Of a stretch of DNA of 53,515 nucleotides, positions 29,489 to 39,558 are shown piece by piece. Below the pieces are notes generated by a model, which ran no database searches, was not told where the DNA came from, and saw only the letters and a list, made by a program, of their open reading frames with translations. A program made the position numbers and the translations under genes. Origin of the DNA: a bacterium (GTDB lineage: Bacteria; Patescibacteriota; Dojkabacteria; JAKAPS01); contig JAKAPS010000007.1 of NCBI GenBank assembly GCA_021806925.1, forward strand, positions 1-53,515, written 5' to 3'. How positions within the stretch are numbered: position 1 is the stretch's first letter; every line of letters begins with the position of its first letter.

Positions 29489-29624
29489 TAGATTTGCTTA
29501 TGTTATAATTTTTTAGATTATTTTTGAATTGATTTTGATACTTATATTTATCTTATTTGAAACAAAAATAAAGCAAATGAAGTATATATTTTATAGTTAG
29601 TAAAAATGATGTAATTAATTTGAA

Positions 29625-31025
29625 ATGAATTTCAAAAAGTTTCTAGTCAAACACAAATACATAACACTCTTTTTAATTGTTTATACACTGTTCATGTTTT
29701 ACTACAGTCTAGTAAGATATCAGAATTATTATGCAGGGGAGTTTGATCTGGGTCATATGGTACAAGTCGTATATAACACACTGCATGGACACTTTTTCAT
29801 GTTAAGCAGTCCTGAAAAATTACCAGTTCTTGTTTCAAGAGCATCAGATCACTTTGATATATCATTGCTTCTTCTTGTTCCATTTTTCTATATATATCCG
29901 CACGTATCGTTATTTCTTTTTATTCAGTCAATTGTTGTTGCCCTAGGAGGTATATTTATATATAAATTTGCACTAGATAACAAATCATCAAGATCCATTG
30001 CTGTATTTTTGACAGTAATATATCTAATTATGCCTGGTATGCTAAATGCACTTATGTTCGATTATCATCCCGAGGTACTTGCAAGCACATTTCTATTAGG
30101 TTCGTTCTATTTTCTATATAAGAGAAAAATATATTATTCCATTCCTTTTATACTCTTAGCACTAATATCAAAAGAAGACATGGGATTTATATTAGGAACC
30201 ATTGGAATATATTTCACATATGTTTATATAAGAGAATTAATAAAAGATAAGAGTAAAAGAAATCTTATAAAAGTAATATTCACGACTACATTAATATTAA
30301 TATCATTTAGTTATTCACTTATAGTAATTGGTTGTATAGTTCCACTCGCAAGAGGGGGACATGAATCAATGTACTTAGGCTCCTACGGATACCTACACGG
30401 TGGAGTAATAGCCATATTAACTCACCCCTGGATAATATTTGAACAAATTGATATAGCAAAAACAATTGGGTATACATTCGCATTAACTGCACCAGTAGGA
30501 TTTCTTAACTTTCTTTCACCAATAACATTATTGGCACTTCCAGAGTACCTTCTTGATGTATTAAGTAGCAATCATGCACTGCAGAATATACATTTTCATT
30601 ACGCAGCTACAATTGAGCCATTTATAATGCTAGGAGCAATTGATACGCTATTTAAATTAAAAGAATACTTCGAAATAAAGAAAATCAGAATAATATATAT
30701 ATTCTTCATAGCATTCTCATTTATTGCCATGTACCTTTATTCACCGGTACCAATTTCAAGATCATATACTAATTTCTTTATACCAATGTACCCAGCTAAG
30801 GATATAAATGAGCTAAATTACCTTGCAAGATCAATACCAGTTGATGCTGTAGTAAGTGCTCCTAATACAGTAGGAGTACATTTTACTCAAAGAGAAAATA
30901 TATATGTTTATCCTGTGGATGTTCCTAACGCTGATTATGTCATTACTGATACAAACCCTGTTGATATTAAAGGATATACAAATATATATTCTGGGAAAGA
31001 TATATGGGTGTATAAAAAAATATAG
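29625..31025 (+). CDS. DUF2079-like multi-pass membrane protein
   Basis: GEFDLGHMVQVVYNTLHGHFF, HFDISLLLLVPFFYIYPHVSLFLFIQS. Confidence 0.75.
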   Translation: MNFKKFLVKHKYITLFLIVYTLFMFYYSLVRYQNYYAGEFDLGHMVQVVYNTLHGHFFMLSSPEKLPVLVSRASDHFDISLLLLVPFFYIYPHVSLFLFIQSIVVALGGIFIYKFALDNKSSRSIAVFLTVIYLIMPGMLNALMFDYHPEVLASTFLLGSFYFLYKRKIYYSIPFILLALISKEDMGFILGTIGIYFTYVYIRELIKDKSKRNLIKVIFTTTLILISFSYSLIVIGCIVPLARGGHESMYLGSYGYLHGGVIAILTHPWIIFEQIDIAKTIGYTFALTAPVGFLNFLSPITLLALPEYLLDVLSSNHALQNIHFHYAATIEPFIMLGAIDTLFKLKEYFEIKKIRIIYIFFIAFSFIAMYLYSPVPISRSYTNFFIPMYPAKDINELNYLARSIPVDAVVSAPNTVGVHFTQRENIYVYPVDVPNADYVITDTNPVDIKGYTNIYSGKDIWVYKKI

Positions 31026-31038
31026 AGGATGGGTTATT

Positions 31039-31863
31039 TTATATATTTTGCTGAATAACGTTCTGTAGAACAAAAAGAGAGAGATAATCATTCTCATCAT
31101 ACTCCATTCTAACTATGCAGGTGTTTCCATCCACTGTAATTTCATATGCAATAAATCTATATTCATTATCATACTGATAAGTTTTTTTAATTTCTTTTCC
31201 TCTTTTATTAGTTACTTTTGTTATACATAATAAATCATTGTTTTTCATACAAGATAGAATCAGTTTACCTTCTTTAGAATATTTCAAGTATGACGAACTA
31301 ACTTTTACACCACTAACATATTTTTCTTCTTTAACAATATTGTAACCTCTGAATTCACTGCGTTGTACAATTCTAAGAACTTCTCCTGTACTACAAGATT
31401 CTATATTCTCATGTATCCTTTTATATAGATCATTGCTCTCAGAAAGTATTCTCATAATACTACCTCCATCAGAATTATTGATAGCTACTTTAATTGAATC
31501 CCTTCCTTTATTCACAAAAGTAAATATTGAATATATTGAATCTTCAGATGTGTATGACTCAGTAAGAGCATATCCTTTATCATTCAGTATGCTAGAGATA
31601 TTATCTACGCTTCTACTACTATATATTTCTTTCAGCAAATTACTAAAACAAGGATCAGACATACTACTGGATTCAATTTTCATCAATTCAGTAAGACCCA
31701 TAAAGCTTCCAGATACAAAAGGGTCTAAACCACGTGATTCAAGTTCTAGTACTCTATACAAATCACTACCATCATTTTCTACACGAATTTCCTCTAATTG
31801 CTCACCAATCGATCCGCAGGTGTTATGTAATCTACAAAGATATGCTTCAATTGTTTCGCTCAT
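31039..31863 (-). CDS. Hypothetical protein
   Basis: Complete 274-aa ORF without recognised motif. Confidence 0.45.
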   Translation of the reverse strand: MSETIEAYLCRLHNTCGSIGEQLEEIRVENDGSDLYRVLELESRGLDPFVSGSFMGLTELMKIESSSMSDPCFSNLLKEIYSSRSVDNISSILNDKGYALTESYTSEDSIYSIFTFVNKGRDSIKVAINNSDGGSIMRILSESNDLYKRIHENIESCSTGEVLRIVQRSEFRGYNIVKEEKYVSGVKVSSSYLKYSKEGKLILSCMKNNDLLCITKVTNKRGKEIKKTYQYDNEYRFIAYEITVDGNTCIVRMEYDENDYLSLFVLQNVIQQNI

Positions 31864-32043
31864 ATTCTATTTACACATACTTTTTGCAAGTATATATTTA
31901 AATAACATATAGGTACACATTATTGAATTAACAGCACAATAATGCATAAATTATCAACTACATACACGTTATATCTATAAATTATCCTGTAACTGAATTC
32001 ATATTTTAAAATATGCTAAAATATACACAGAATATATATTTTA

Positions 32044-33567
32044 ATGTCAAAAAATAATTTCATGTTTGGTGCAGGAACATCTCATTTCCAAATTGGGGAG
32101 AACAATAATACTAATGCAAAAGACGATTTCTACAATGCATATATTAAGAATATCAAAATATATAAAGAGGATTATGAAGCAGAATCTCCCCAAATACATA
32201 TCTCAGATGAATCAATTGATAAATTAATAGTAACTCTAAAAAAAATTGGTGCAAATTCATATAGATTCTCTGTACCTTGGGCACGTATAAATCCTAGTGA
32301 AGGTGTATTTAGTGATGATGAACTTAATAGGTATACACTACTATTAAATAAATTAAGGGAAAATGGAATAACTCCAATAGTAACCTTACACCACTACACA
32401 TCGCCTCAATGGTTTAGAGATAAAGGAGGATTCTATAATAAAAAAAATATTCAATATTTTTTGGAATTTACTAAGAAGATTGCGGAAATATCATATGATG
32501 GTGGAGTTGAGTATTTTGTTGCATTTAATGAGCTAACTAATTTGATAGGACACGAAAGACTTCTATTCTTAAACCCAAATAAACCAATACAAAATGCTGT
32601 ATCAAATGTAAAATTCTATTTAAATGTAATAAGTGCAATTAAGAGTAGTTACAATATAATTCATGATACATATAACGAAAGAAATGAAACTGCAAAAGAT
32701 GAGATTAAAATATATCCAAAAGTAGGTATTGCAAGTTCAATATGGGAATATGTAAGCTATTCAGGTCGTTTTCAAAATATATATGATATATTGAATAACT
32801 TAATCTTTTATTTACCAGAGTGGCTTCTAAGAAAACATACTGATTTCATTGGAATAAATTTTTATGGTGTAGCAAACAAACCTTTTATTGACCATTTTCC
32901 GAAATGGTTAAGACCGCTGTACAACAACATAATAGCAAAAGATGTGGAAAATATAAATAATAGCTACAGTATCTCAGAAAAACCTTTCAATTGGATTTTA
33001 AAACCAGAACATATAAAACGTATATTGGAGAGATTAAATAAAATATATGGGAAAATTGGAAAGGAGATCTTAATAACAGAGATAGGGACATATGGAGATA
33101 AAGAAGATGATGTATGTAAATTCTATGATATAATATTTAAATCACTTGAAGAATATATAATCATTCAAAAAATTCATGAATTACTTAACAATAATAATAT
33201 AAAGACTAAGAAGTTACTAGAACTAATTGGTGTAACCATATGGTCAATTGTTGATAATACAGAATGGGATATGGGTCATGTTCCACACTTTGGAATATCT
33301 TCGTATGATAATACAACGCGTATATATAAAATAAAAGAAAGAGCAGAAAATGTGGAAAATGGATTTAAAAGTATTAAAGAAATATACAATATATTTGAGG
33401 AAGTCATCAAAAAAAAAGCAACACCTTATGAATTCCTAGACACTTTACTTTCACAAGATACAGATGATAATTATATTTTATTAAAAGAAATAATCAAAGG
33501 AAATGAAGATTTGAAAAATGAACTGATAAATATGAAAAACAAAATGTTGGCAGGAAGAAGAAGATGA
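32044..33567 (+). CDS. Glycoside hydrolase family 1-like beta-glycosidase
   Basis: GTSHFQIG, RFSVPWARINPSEG, TLHHYTSPQWF, AFNELTNL (acid/base) and ILITEIGTYGD (nucleophile). Confidence 0.88.
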   Translation: MSKNNFMFGAGTSHFQIGENNNTNAKDDFYNAYIKNIKIYKEDYEAESPQIHISDESIDKLIVTLKKIGANSYRFSVPWARINPSEGVFSDDELNRYTLLLNKLRENGITPIVTLHHYTSPQWFRDKGGFYNKKNIQYFLEFTKKIAEISYDGGVEYFVAFNELTNLIGHERLLFLNPNKPIQNAVSNVKFYLNVISAIKSSYNIIHDTYNERNETAKDEIKIYPKVGIASSIWEYVSYSGRFQNIYDILNNLIFYLPEWLLRKHTDFIGINFYGVANKPFIDHFPKWLRPLYNNIIAKDVENINNSYSISEKPFNWILKPEHIKRILERLNKIYGKIGKEILITEIGTYGDKEDDVCKFYDIIFKSLEEYIIIQKIHELLNNNNIKTKKLLELIGVTIWSIVDNTEWDMGHVPHFGISSYDNTTRIYKIKERAENVENGFKSIKEIYNIFEEVIKKKATPYEFLDTLLSQDTDDNYILLKEIIKGNEDLKNELINMKNKMLAGRRR

Positions 33568-33682
33568 TGATGATAAATGCTGCTAAAAATTGTTTGATAA
33601 CTGATTGCTATAAATAGAATAGAAATTACAGGCACTATAAAAAATATCAATTAGAATATATAATATATTTAAGAAGTAATAC

Positions 33683-35212
33683 ATGTATAAACAATTCCTA
33701 TTAGCATTTTTTCCGTTTTTAGTTATATTCTTAATAATATTCGGAGCAATCAAATATCCTGAGGTAACAATAATTGGATTACTTCTATTCAATATGTTTT
33801 GGGTAACAAAACTAATAATTCAGAACTATGAAATATATAATACATCCAAGCTTATAAATTACTTCAAAAACATCAATTTATATGATGAGATATTAAACAG
33901 CAATTCACTTAAGATATTAGATGAAAAACCAGTTCCAAATTCATTTTATTCAAAATACATAAACTCACATATAAATGCGTCAATATATTTTAAATTATCA
34001 AAAATTGAGCATCTCATTGTAATTCCAGAATACAAAGAAAATAGCAAAATACTTGCAGATACACTTGAGTGTATAAAAGGGCAACAATTCCCAAGTGATA
34101 AGATTCATATATGTATTGCACAAGAGGATAGGGATTCTGAAAAAGATGAAACTTTCAATGAATTACAAAGAAAATATGGGAATTGTTTTAAATCATTCTT
34201 TAGAACTAACCATATAAAAACCGAACATGAGATAATCGGGAAAGACTCTAATCTTCATTCTGCAAATAAAGAGATACAAAAAAGATTTAGTAATGAAGAA
34301 AAAGATAATATTATGGTAACTGTACTTGATGCAGATAATAGGATTGTTAACCAAAATTATTTGGGGCAATTGGCTTTTATGGCATCTATTGAAGAAGATA
34401 ATACATATACAATGTATAAGGGTATTAATTTCTTCTATGGCAACTACAAAGATATTCCATTCTATGAGCGTGTTGTTGCATCTCAATTAAGTATGTGGAG
34501 TTGTGGAAATAGTATATATTCATATGTAGCCCCTATTTCATCATACTCATACATACTATCTAAATTAGATAATATTGCGTGGGATGGGAGAACAATAAGT
34601 GATGAACAAGAACTCTTTTTCAATGGAGTAAACAAGTATCCTGATAAATTCAAAATATTACCTATATTTCTTCCACTTTATTTATCAATGCCAAGTCAAA
34701 GCTTCTATTTTCTAAATAACTTTATTCCATTATATAAACAATTTCTTAGACAATTGTATGGTGCGGTTGTACTTGATACTAAATTAATTGAGGATATACT
34801 GAAAAACTCTAACATTGGAATATATAGAAAAATTGCATATATCTACTACATGTTGGACACACATATTATGTGGCCAGTAACTATAGTGGCACTATCATTT
34901 GGAGTTGATATGTTCTATTTATTTGATAAATCATTTGTTTCAAGTGGTATTGGACTTACAATAATAAACCTACAGAATATAATTCTAATATTTGCAGTCA
35001 TACTGTATGGAATAACGATATTATTTGATATTCGATTCAGATTTGAATACAGGGAATCACACTTTAAACCATCAAGAGAAATCTTTCTTGCTTTTGGCTG
35101 GATATACATGCCAGTTATTCAGTTCTTTATTGCTTTTGTTCCATATGTGGAAATTGCAATTAGGATACTTATAAATAAACCATTACAACACATACCAAGT
35201 GAAAAAAGATAA
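33683..35212 (+). CDS. Glycosyltransferase family 2-like membrane protein
   Basis: LIVIPEYKENSKILADTLECIKGQ...VTVLDADNRI plus C-terminal TM segments. Confidence 0.8.
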   Translation: MYKQFLLAFFPFLVIFLIIFGAIKYPEVTIIGLLLFNMFWVTKLIIQNYEIYNTSKLINYFKNINLYDEILNSNSLKILDEKPVPNSFYSKYINSHINASIYFKLSKIEHLIVIPEYKENSKILADTLECIKGQQFPSDKIHICIAQEDRDSEKDETFNELQRKYGNCFKSFFRTNHIKTEHEIIGKDSNLHSANKEIQKRFSNEEKDNIMVTVLDADNRIVNQNYLGQLAFMASIEEDNTYTMYKGINFFYGNYKDIPFYERVVASQLSMWSCGNSIYSYVAPISSYSYILSKLDNIAWDGRTISDEQELFFNGVNKYPDKFKILPIFLPLYLSMPSQSFYFLNNFIPLYKQFLRQLYGAVVLDTKLIEDILKNSNIGIYRKIAYIYYMLDTHIMWPVTIVALSFGVDMFYLFDKSFVSSGIGLTIINLQNIILIFAVILYGITILFDIRFRFEYRESHFKPSREIFLAFGWIYMPVIQFFIAFVPYVEIAIRILINKPLQHIPSEKR

Positions 35213-35289
35213 AAATAAATCTAAAAATTGTATTCACAAATACAATCCAAATATAGTATAATACAAACATATAAGAAGATAGGTATTAC

Positions 35290-35363
35290 GCTCCAATAGC
35301 TCAATAGGATAGAGCGACTCCCTTCTAAGGAGTAGGTTTACGGTTCGAGTCCGCATTGGAGCA
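35290..35363 (+). tRNA. tRNA-Arg(TCT)
   Basis: GCTCCAATAGCTCAATAGGATAGAGCGACTCCCTTCTAAGGAGTAGGTTTACGGTTCGAGTCCGCATTGGAGCA; anticodon TCT. Confidence 0.95.
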
Positions 35364-35463
35364 TATTTGTGGAATTACATACTCTACAGGTGGGAATTTT
35401 CCTTCAAAAACAGTGTTATTTGTAGATTCGATCCTGCTTTTTTCATCCAAAATCTCTTGAGTT

Positions 35464-36750
35464 CTATTTTTCAACACGAAGACCGTTTCTTCCAGGTCTA
35501 TAGTGAGTTTTTTTATCCTTTAATAAAAATTTCGATCCTAAACGGGCAAATATTTCCCTTTTAGTTTGGATATCACCATATTCAAATCTTCTTCTTGCCT
35601 TAGACCAAAAGTTCAATACATCAATAACTTCATCTGCTCCTTTGTTCTGATTTTCATTTAATTCATTAATAGCTGAAAGAATCTTGTCTTTCTCCTTTGT
35701 ATATTTAACTTTCCTTTCTCTAAATTCCTCATCAGTAAGTATATCTGGATTATTTACTTTTAAATCAATCAAAGAGTTCAATCTAGTTACTACAACCTCA
35801 TAATCCTTCTGTAGTTTATTTAATTGTGATTCTATAAGCTTTCTATCTTCGGCCACATTATCTTTAATATATTTCTCTGCCCAATCTATGTACTCCTGTG
35901 GAATATCAAGATTATTCATTAAATCTAGTGCTGTGAGTTCTATGTATTCGACTGTTGCTCCTTTCTTTTTCTGAGCACATGTAACCCCAACTTTTCTTCC
36001 AGTACAATGATAATAGACATGATCTTTTATACCACCGCTAGTTAGTAATCTTTGCTTTTCTGTAGCAGTAATCATAGCTCCGCAATCACATTTTATAACA
36101 CCTGTAAATGCAAAATCATGTGTTTTAGGTCTTGGTTTTCCTTTTCTTCCTAAAATAAGTTGTATTTTGTCATATTCTTCAGGGGGCATTAAAGGAGTAT
36201 GAGAACCTTTATACCATACACCACCATATTCAAATTCCCCATAATAGAAAGGGTTTGTAAATATTTTATAAGCAGTACTATTTTGTAGCTTTATTCCTTT
36301 TGGAGTAATGAAGTGATATTGCTCATTCATGATATTTATTATCTGTGGCACTGTATAAAGACCTGTAAGCATCATATCCACCATCTTACGAAGTAAGGGG
36401 AACCGTTCTTCATCAACAAAAACAGCTTTCTTACCTTTCTCTCCAGTAAAGTCACATTTATAGCCTAAATTCGGTAACCCTGGTTTAAATCCCTTCTCTG
36501 CTTTTGAAGTTAATCCCCGTTTTACATTCTTCGCTAGATCAACAGAACTTTGAGTTGCCATACCAAATTCTATTGTCAGAATGAGTTGGTCAGCAATTGT
36601 ATACACTCTATCATTCGTTATAATCTGCCTAAGTTTTCCTTGCATCAATAACGCTAAAATAGTACCCCCATCAATGGGATTTCTTGCAAGTCTATCTGCT
36701 TTCCAGCAAAAGATTGTATCGTACTTGCTCCTATTGACTGCCCCATCTCC
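35464..36750 (-). pseudogene. Serine recombinase lacking the catalytic-serine N-terminus (5'-truncated)
   Basis: Frame is open from 36750 (after TAG at 36751-36753): ...NRSKYDTIFCWKADRLARNPIDGGTILALLMQGKLRQIITNDRVY, then recombinase and zinc ribbon; no YARxS motif. Confidence 0.75.
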
Positions 36751-36917
36751 CTAACAACTGCGAGGTCTTTTTGTACTTTTGCGGCAAGTAATCCATATCC
36801 TAACTCAGTAGATAAAATAATAAGCTGTTGCAATGCCATTTCTCTAGCAGCTCGAGGATCCATTCGAGCCATCTCTATTTTTGCCTCTAAAGGCATGTCT
36901 CCATAATTAGTTGCCAT
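36654..36917 (-). CDS. Hypothetical ORF overlapping the truncated recombinase in another frame
   Basis: Complete 87-aa ORF; its 3' part overlaps the recombinase frame, so it may be chimeric. Confidence 0.3.
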   Translation of the reverse strand: MATNYGDMPLEAKIEMARMDPRAAREMALQQLIILSTELGYGLLAAKVQKDLAVVREMGQSIGASTIQSFAGKQIDLQEIPLMGVLF

Positions 36918-36986
36918 AATTGATAAACATCATATAAATCAACAGGAAGATTTTAACAAAATCAAATAATCACTGCAATAAGAAAA

Positions 36987-37619
36987 TTAAACAGCTATAG
37001 TGCCATCAAACTTTGCCATCTTGTTCATAAGAATGTTTGTAATACTCTTTGGCACAATCTGGTCTTGCCTCACACCTACATTTGCCAAAAAGTCCTTAAT
37101 TATTTGTTTTGAATTTTCCGCATTTTCTTGCGAAGTTATTATCTCTATTTCCGTAGCGACTCCAAAATCTTCTATATATTCCATATTTACCGTCATTTTT
37201 TTCTCTTCAATATAAAAAGATTTTCTTGTTTTCTTTAATCTAAAAAATGGTTTAAATCCAATTGCCTTAAATATCAAATAGCTCTCTTCCAATGACCCAA
37301 TATCAGTTTCATGCTCTTCCCAAGCATTATGATCACCATAATTAGTTATTACCTTTATATTTAAATAAATCTCTTTCTTTCCCTCCTTTTCTTTTTCTCT
37401 TAACCTAAGGCTATATGAGCCCACCTCATTCATCTCAATCTCAGAAAATTCTTTAACTTCATTTCTGCAAAAATATAAATCAATCAATTTTTCTTCTCCC
37501 ATATATTTCCCTTCTCCAGCTTCTAACCTTTTAAAAAGTATCTTTGCTTGTGATTCTTCTAGTATTGCACGAATTTCAACTTCAATGTTTTCGTTTGTAT
37601 TTCTTTTATGTATAATCAT
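36987..37619 (-). CDS. CYTH-domain protein (class IV adenylyl cyclase / triphosphate tunnel-like)
   Basis: IEVEIRAIL (ExExR/K), SYSLRLREKE, RLKKTRKSFYIEEKKMTVNMEYIEDFGVATEIEI. Confidence 0.85.
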   Translation of the reverse strand: MIIHKRNTNENIEVEIRAILEESQAKILFKRLEAGEGKYMGEEKLIDLYFCRNEVKEFSEIEMNEVGSYSLRLREKEKEGKKEIYLNIKVITNYGDHNAWEEHETDIGSLEESYLIFKAIGFKPFFRLKKTRKSFYIEEKKMTVNMEYIEDFGVATEIEIITSQENAENSKQIIKDFLANVGVRQDQIVPKSITNILMNKMAKFDGTIAV

Positions 37620-37664
37620 ATAAGTATTATTGGTATTTTAACCTATCATTATAATCTATTGCAA

Positions 37665-38234
37665 ATGGATAAGAGAATAGTGTTTTTAACTTTTTCGAAC
37701 AAAGAATATAGGCAAAGCCCTAGCAAATATGACAATTTAATTTCACTCATCGAAAAAGACTGTAACTGCGAGATTAGACATAAGTGGTTTGAAGAAGATC
37801 CGGGGAGGACCCCAGAACAGATCTATAATAGATCGTTAATAGCAATAAAGGCCGCTGATATATTTATAGCAGAAATATCTTCACGATCCACCAGTATAGG
37901 GTCACAAATAAGTTATGCTTTAAATTTGAAAAAACCTGTCTTTGCTCTACTCGATGAAAGTACTGAGACTTCGAAAGATTCGCTTTTTCTAAAAGGTATT
38001 CAATCTCCTTATCTAAAAATTATTTATTACAATAATCTCAACGATTTATCTCAATCTTTATGTAATGCAATCAATACTCTAAAACCTGATAAATTAGAGA
38101 AGTTCAATTTTGTGGCTACAAAGTCAATAAAAGAATCTCTTTTCAGTGAGAGTAGAAAGCGTGGTATGTCAGTATCGCAACTACTGAGGCATATCATTGA
38201 AGAATGGATTAATAATCAAAAACAAGGTGAATAG
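37665..38234 (+). CDS. Nucleoside 2-deoxyribosyltransferase-like protein with possible ribbon-helix-helix C-terminus
   Basis: IVFLTFSNKE...IKAADIFIAEISSRSTSIGSQISYALNLKKPVFALLDE (NDT-like); C-terminus VATKSIKESLFSESRKRGMSVSQLLRHIIEEWI. Confidence 0.65.
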   Translation: MDKRIVFLTFSNKEYRQSPSKYDNLISLIEKDCNCEIRHKWFEEDPGRTPEQIYNRSLIAIKAADIFIAEISSRSTSIGSQISYALNLKKPVFALLDESTETSKDSLFLKGIQSPYLKIIYYNNLNDLSQSLCNAINTLKPDKLEKFNFVATKSIKESLFSESRKRGMSVSQLLRHIIEEWINNQKQGE

Positions 38235-38285
38235 ACTCACTTCTTTTTAGTATTGCGGTTCGAACTTCGTCCACGAGAGAGCAAA
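38234..38285 (+). other. Degenerate tRNA-Arg 3'-half-like repeat (candidate att remnant)
   Basis: GACTCACTTCTTTTTAGTATTGCGGTTCGAAC versus GACTCCCTTCTAAGGAGTAGGTTTACGGTTCGAGT in tRNA-Arg(TCT). Confidence 0.5.
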
Positions 38286-38377
38286 GTTTAAATTTCCCTT
38301 ATATTAAGTTTTTTCATGGTTTTAAGGACAGAATTGCTTTCATTTATAGTGAAAACTTTTCATGATATCCTTTCAAC

Positions 38378-38602
38378 ATGGGTGAAAACAATTCTTCAAA
38401 CCAATTTGATATCAACTCCTTAAGACCACTTCTTCTGGAGCAGGTTCGAGAATTCCAACAAAATGGTATGGGGAAAAAAGGATTTACGCAGGTAGAGAAT
38501 ACTTTACAAAGAGTGAATGGCACATATTCCTCATCCAAATTGATTTTAAATGACGAGAAGACGGCTGTATTAGTTCCATTGAATTATTTATTATTGATAT
38601 AA
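38378..38602 (+). CDS. Hypothetical small protein
   Basis: Complete 74-aa ORF. Confidence 0.3.
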   Translation: MGENNSSNQFDINSLRPLLLEQVREFQQNGMGKKGFTQVENTLQRVNGTYSSSKLILNDEKTAVLVPLNYLLLI

Positions 38603-38692
38603 CACTATAACATTACTAATCCGTTATATCTCTTGTGAATTAAACTATTATTTATTTCACTTTCTGTATTATATTGATATAATATATACAAG

Positions 38693-38986
38693 ATGATACC
38701 TAATGAATTCAGAAAGTATTTATGGGATTCTAAATTTGAGTCATTAGACTTACATAAGAACAAAAGGTACATTATTTCTAGAATTCTTGAACATGGAGAT
38801 CTTACTACTGCAAAAATAATTCTTAATATATATTCACATGATGATATAGCAGATGTAATAATTTCTTCAACTGATATATCTCCAAGAACTGCATATTTTT
38901 TTAAGAATTATCTTAATATAAAGCAACCAATAAAATGTTTAACGATGCAATTAACAAAACAGCAAAGGAAGCTCTGGCCATATTAA
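38693..38986 (+). CDS. Putative antitoxin-like partner (DUF6922-like)
   Basis: FRKYLWDSKFESLDLHKNKRYIISRILEHGDLTTAKIIL; overlaps the downstream AbiEii-like gene. Confidence 0.6.
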   Translation: MIPNEFRKYLWDSKFESLDLHKNKRYIISRILEHGDLTTAKIILNIYSHDDIADVIISSTDISPRTAYFFKNYLNIKQPIKCLTMQLTKQQRKLWPY

Positions 38987-39558
38987 GTAATATAAAAGAA
39001 CTCAATTCTTTTTATCTTGCAGTCGGGACAGGATTAACTATACAGATCGGTCATAGAATATCATATGATCTTGATTTCTTTTCATTCAATACTTTTGATT
39101 TAGACTATACAATATACAGTATTACAAAAGCAATAAATTTCACAAATATAACAACTAGTGAAAACACATTGCGTGGATTCTATAATGATTGTGAAATAAG
39201 CTTTTTCCTATATAAATACCCACTACTATCAAAACAAGCAGAATTCATGAATATTAAGGTGGCATCAATTAAAGATATAGCATTAATGAAATTAATAGCA
39301 ATTGGAGGGAGGGGACTCAAAAAAGATTTTTACGATATATATTTTATAATAAAAGGATACATTCCACTCAAGGAAATAATCAACTGCTTTGATGATAAGT
39401 ATAGAGTTGGGAGATTCAATAAATTTCACTATATAAAATCATTAACATATTTTGATTTGGCTGATGAAGATGATAGTAATTTAAATCTCCTAACTGATGT
39501 TTCCTGGGATGACGTGAAATCGTATATATACACTCAATCCTTAAAGATATTAGAATAA
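38935..39558 (+). CDS. AbiEii/AbiGii-type nucleotidyltransferase toxin-like protein
   Basis: LAVGTGLTIQIGHRISYDLDFFS, IKDIALMKLIAIGGRGLKKDFYDIYFI. Confidence 0.85.
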   Translation: MFNDAINKTAKEALAILSNIKELNSFYLAVGTGLTIQIGHRISYDLDFFSFNTFDLDYTIYSITKAINFTNITTSENTLRGFYNDCEISFFLYKYPLLSKQAEFMNIKVASIKDIALMKLIAIGGRGLKKDFYDIYFIIKGYIPLKEIINCFDDKYRVGRFNKFHYIKSLTYFDLADEDDSNLNLLTDVSWDDVKSYIYTQSLKILE

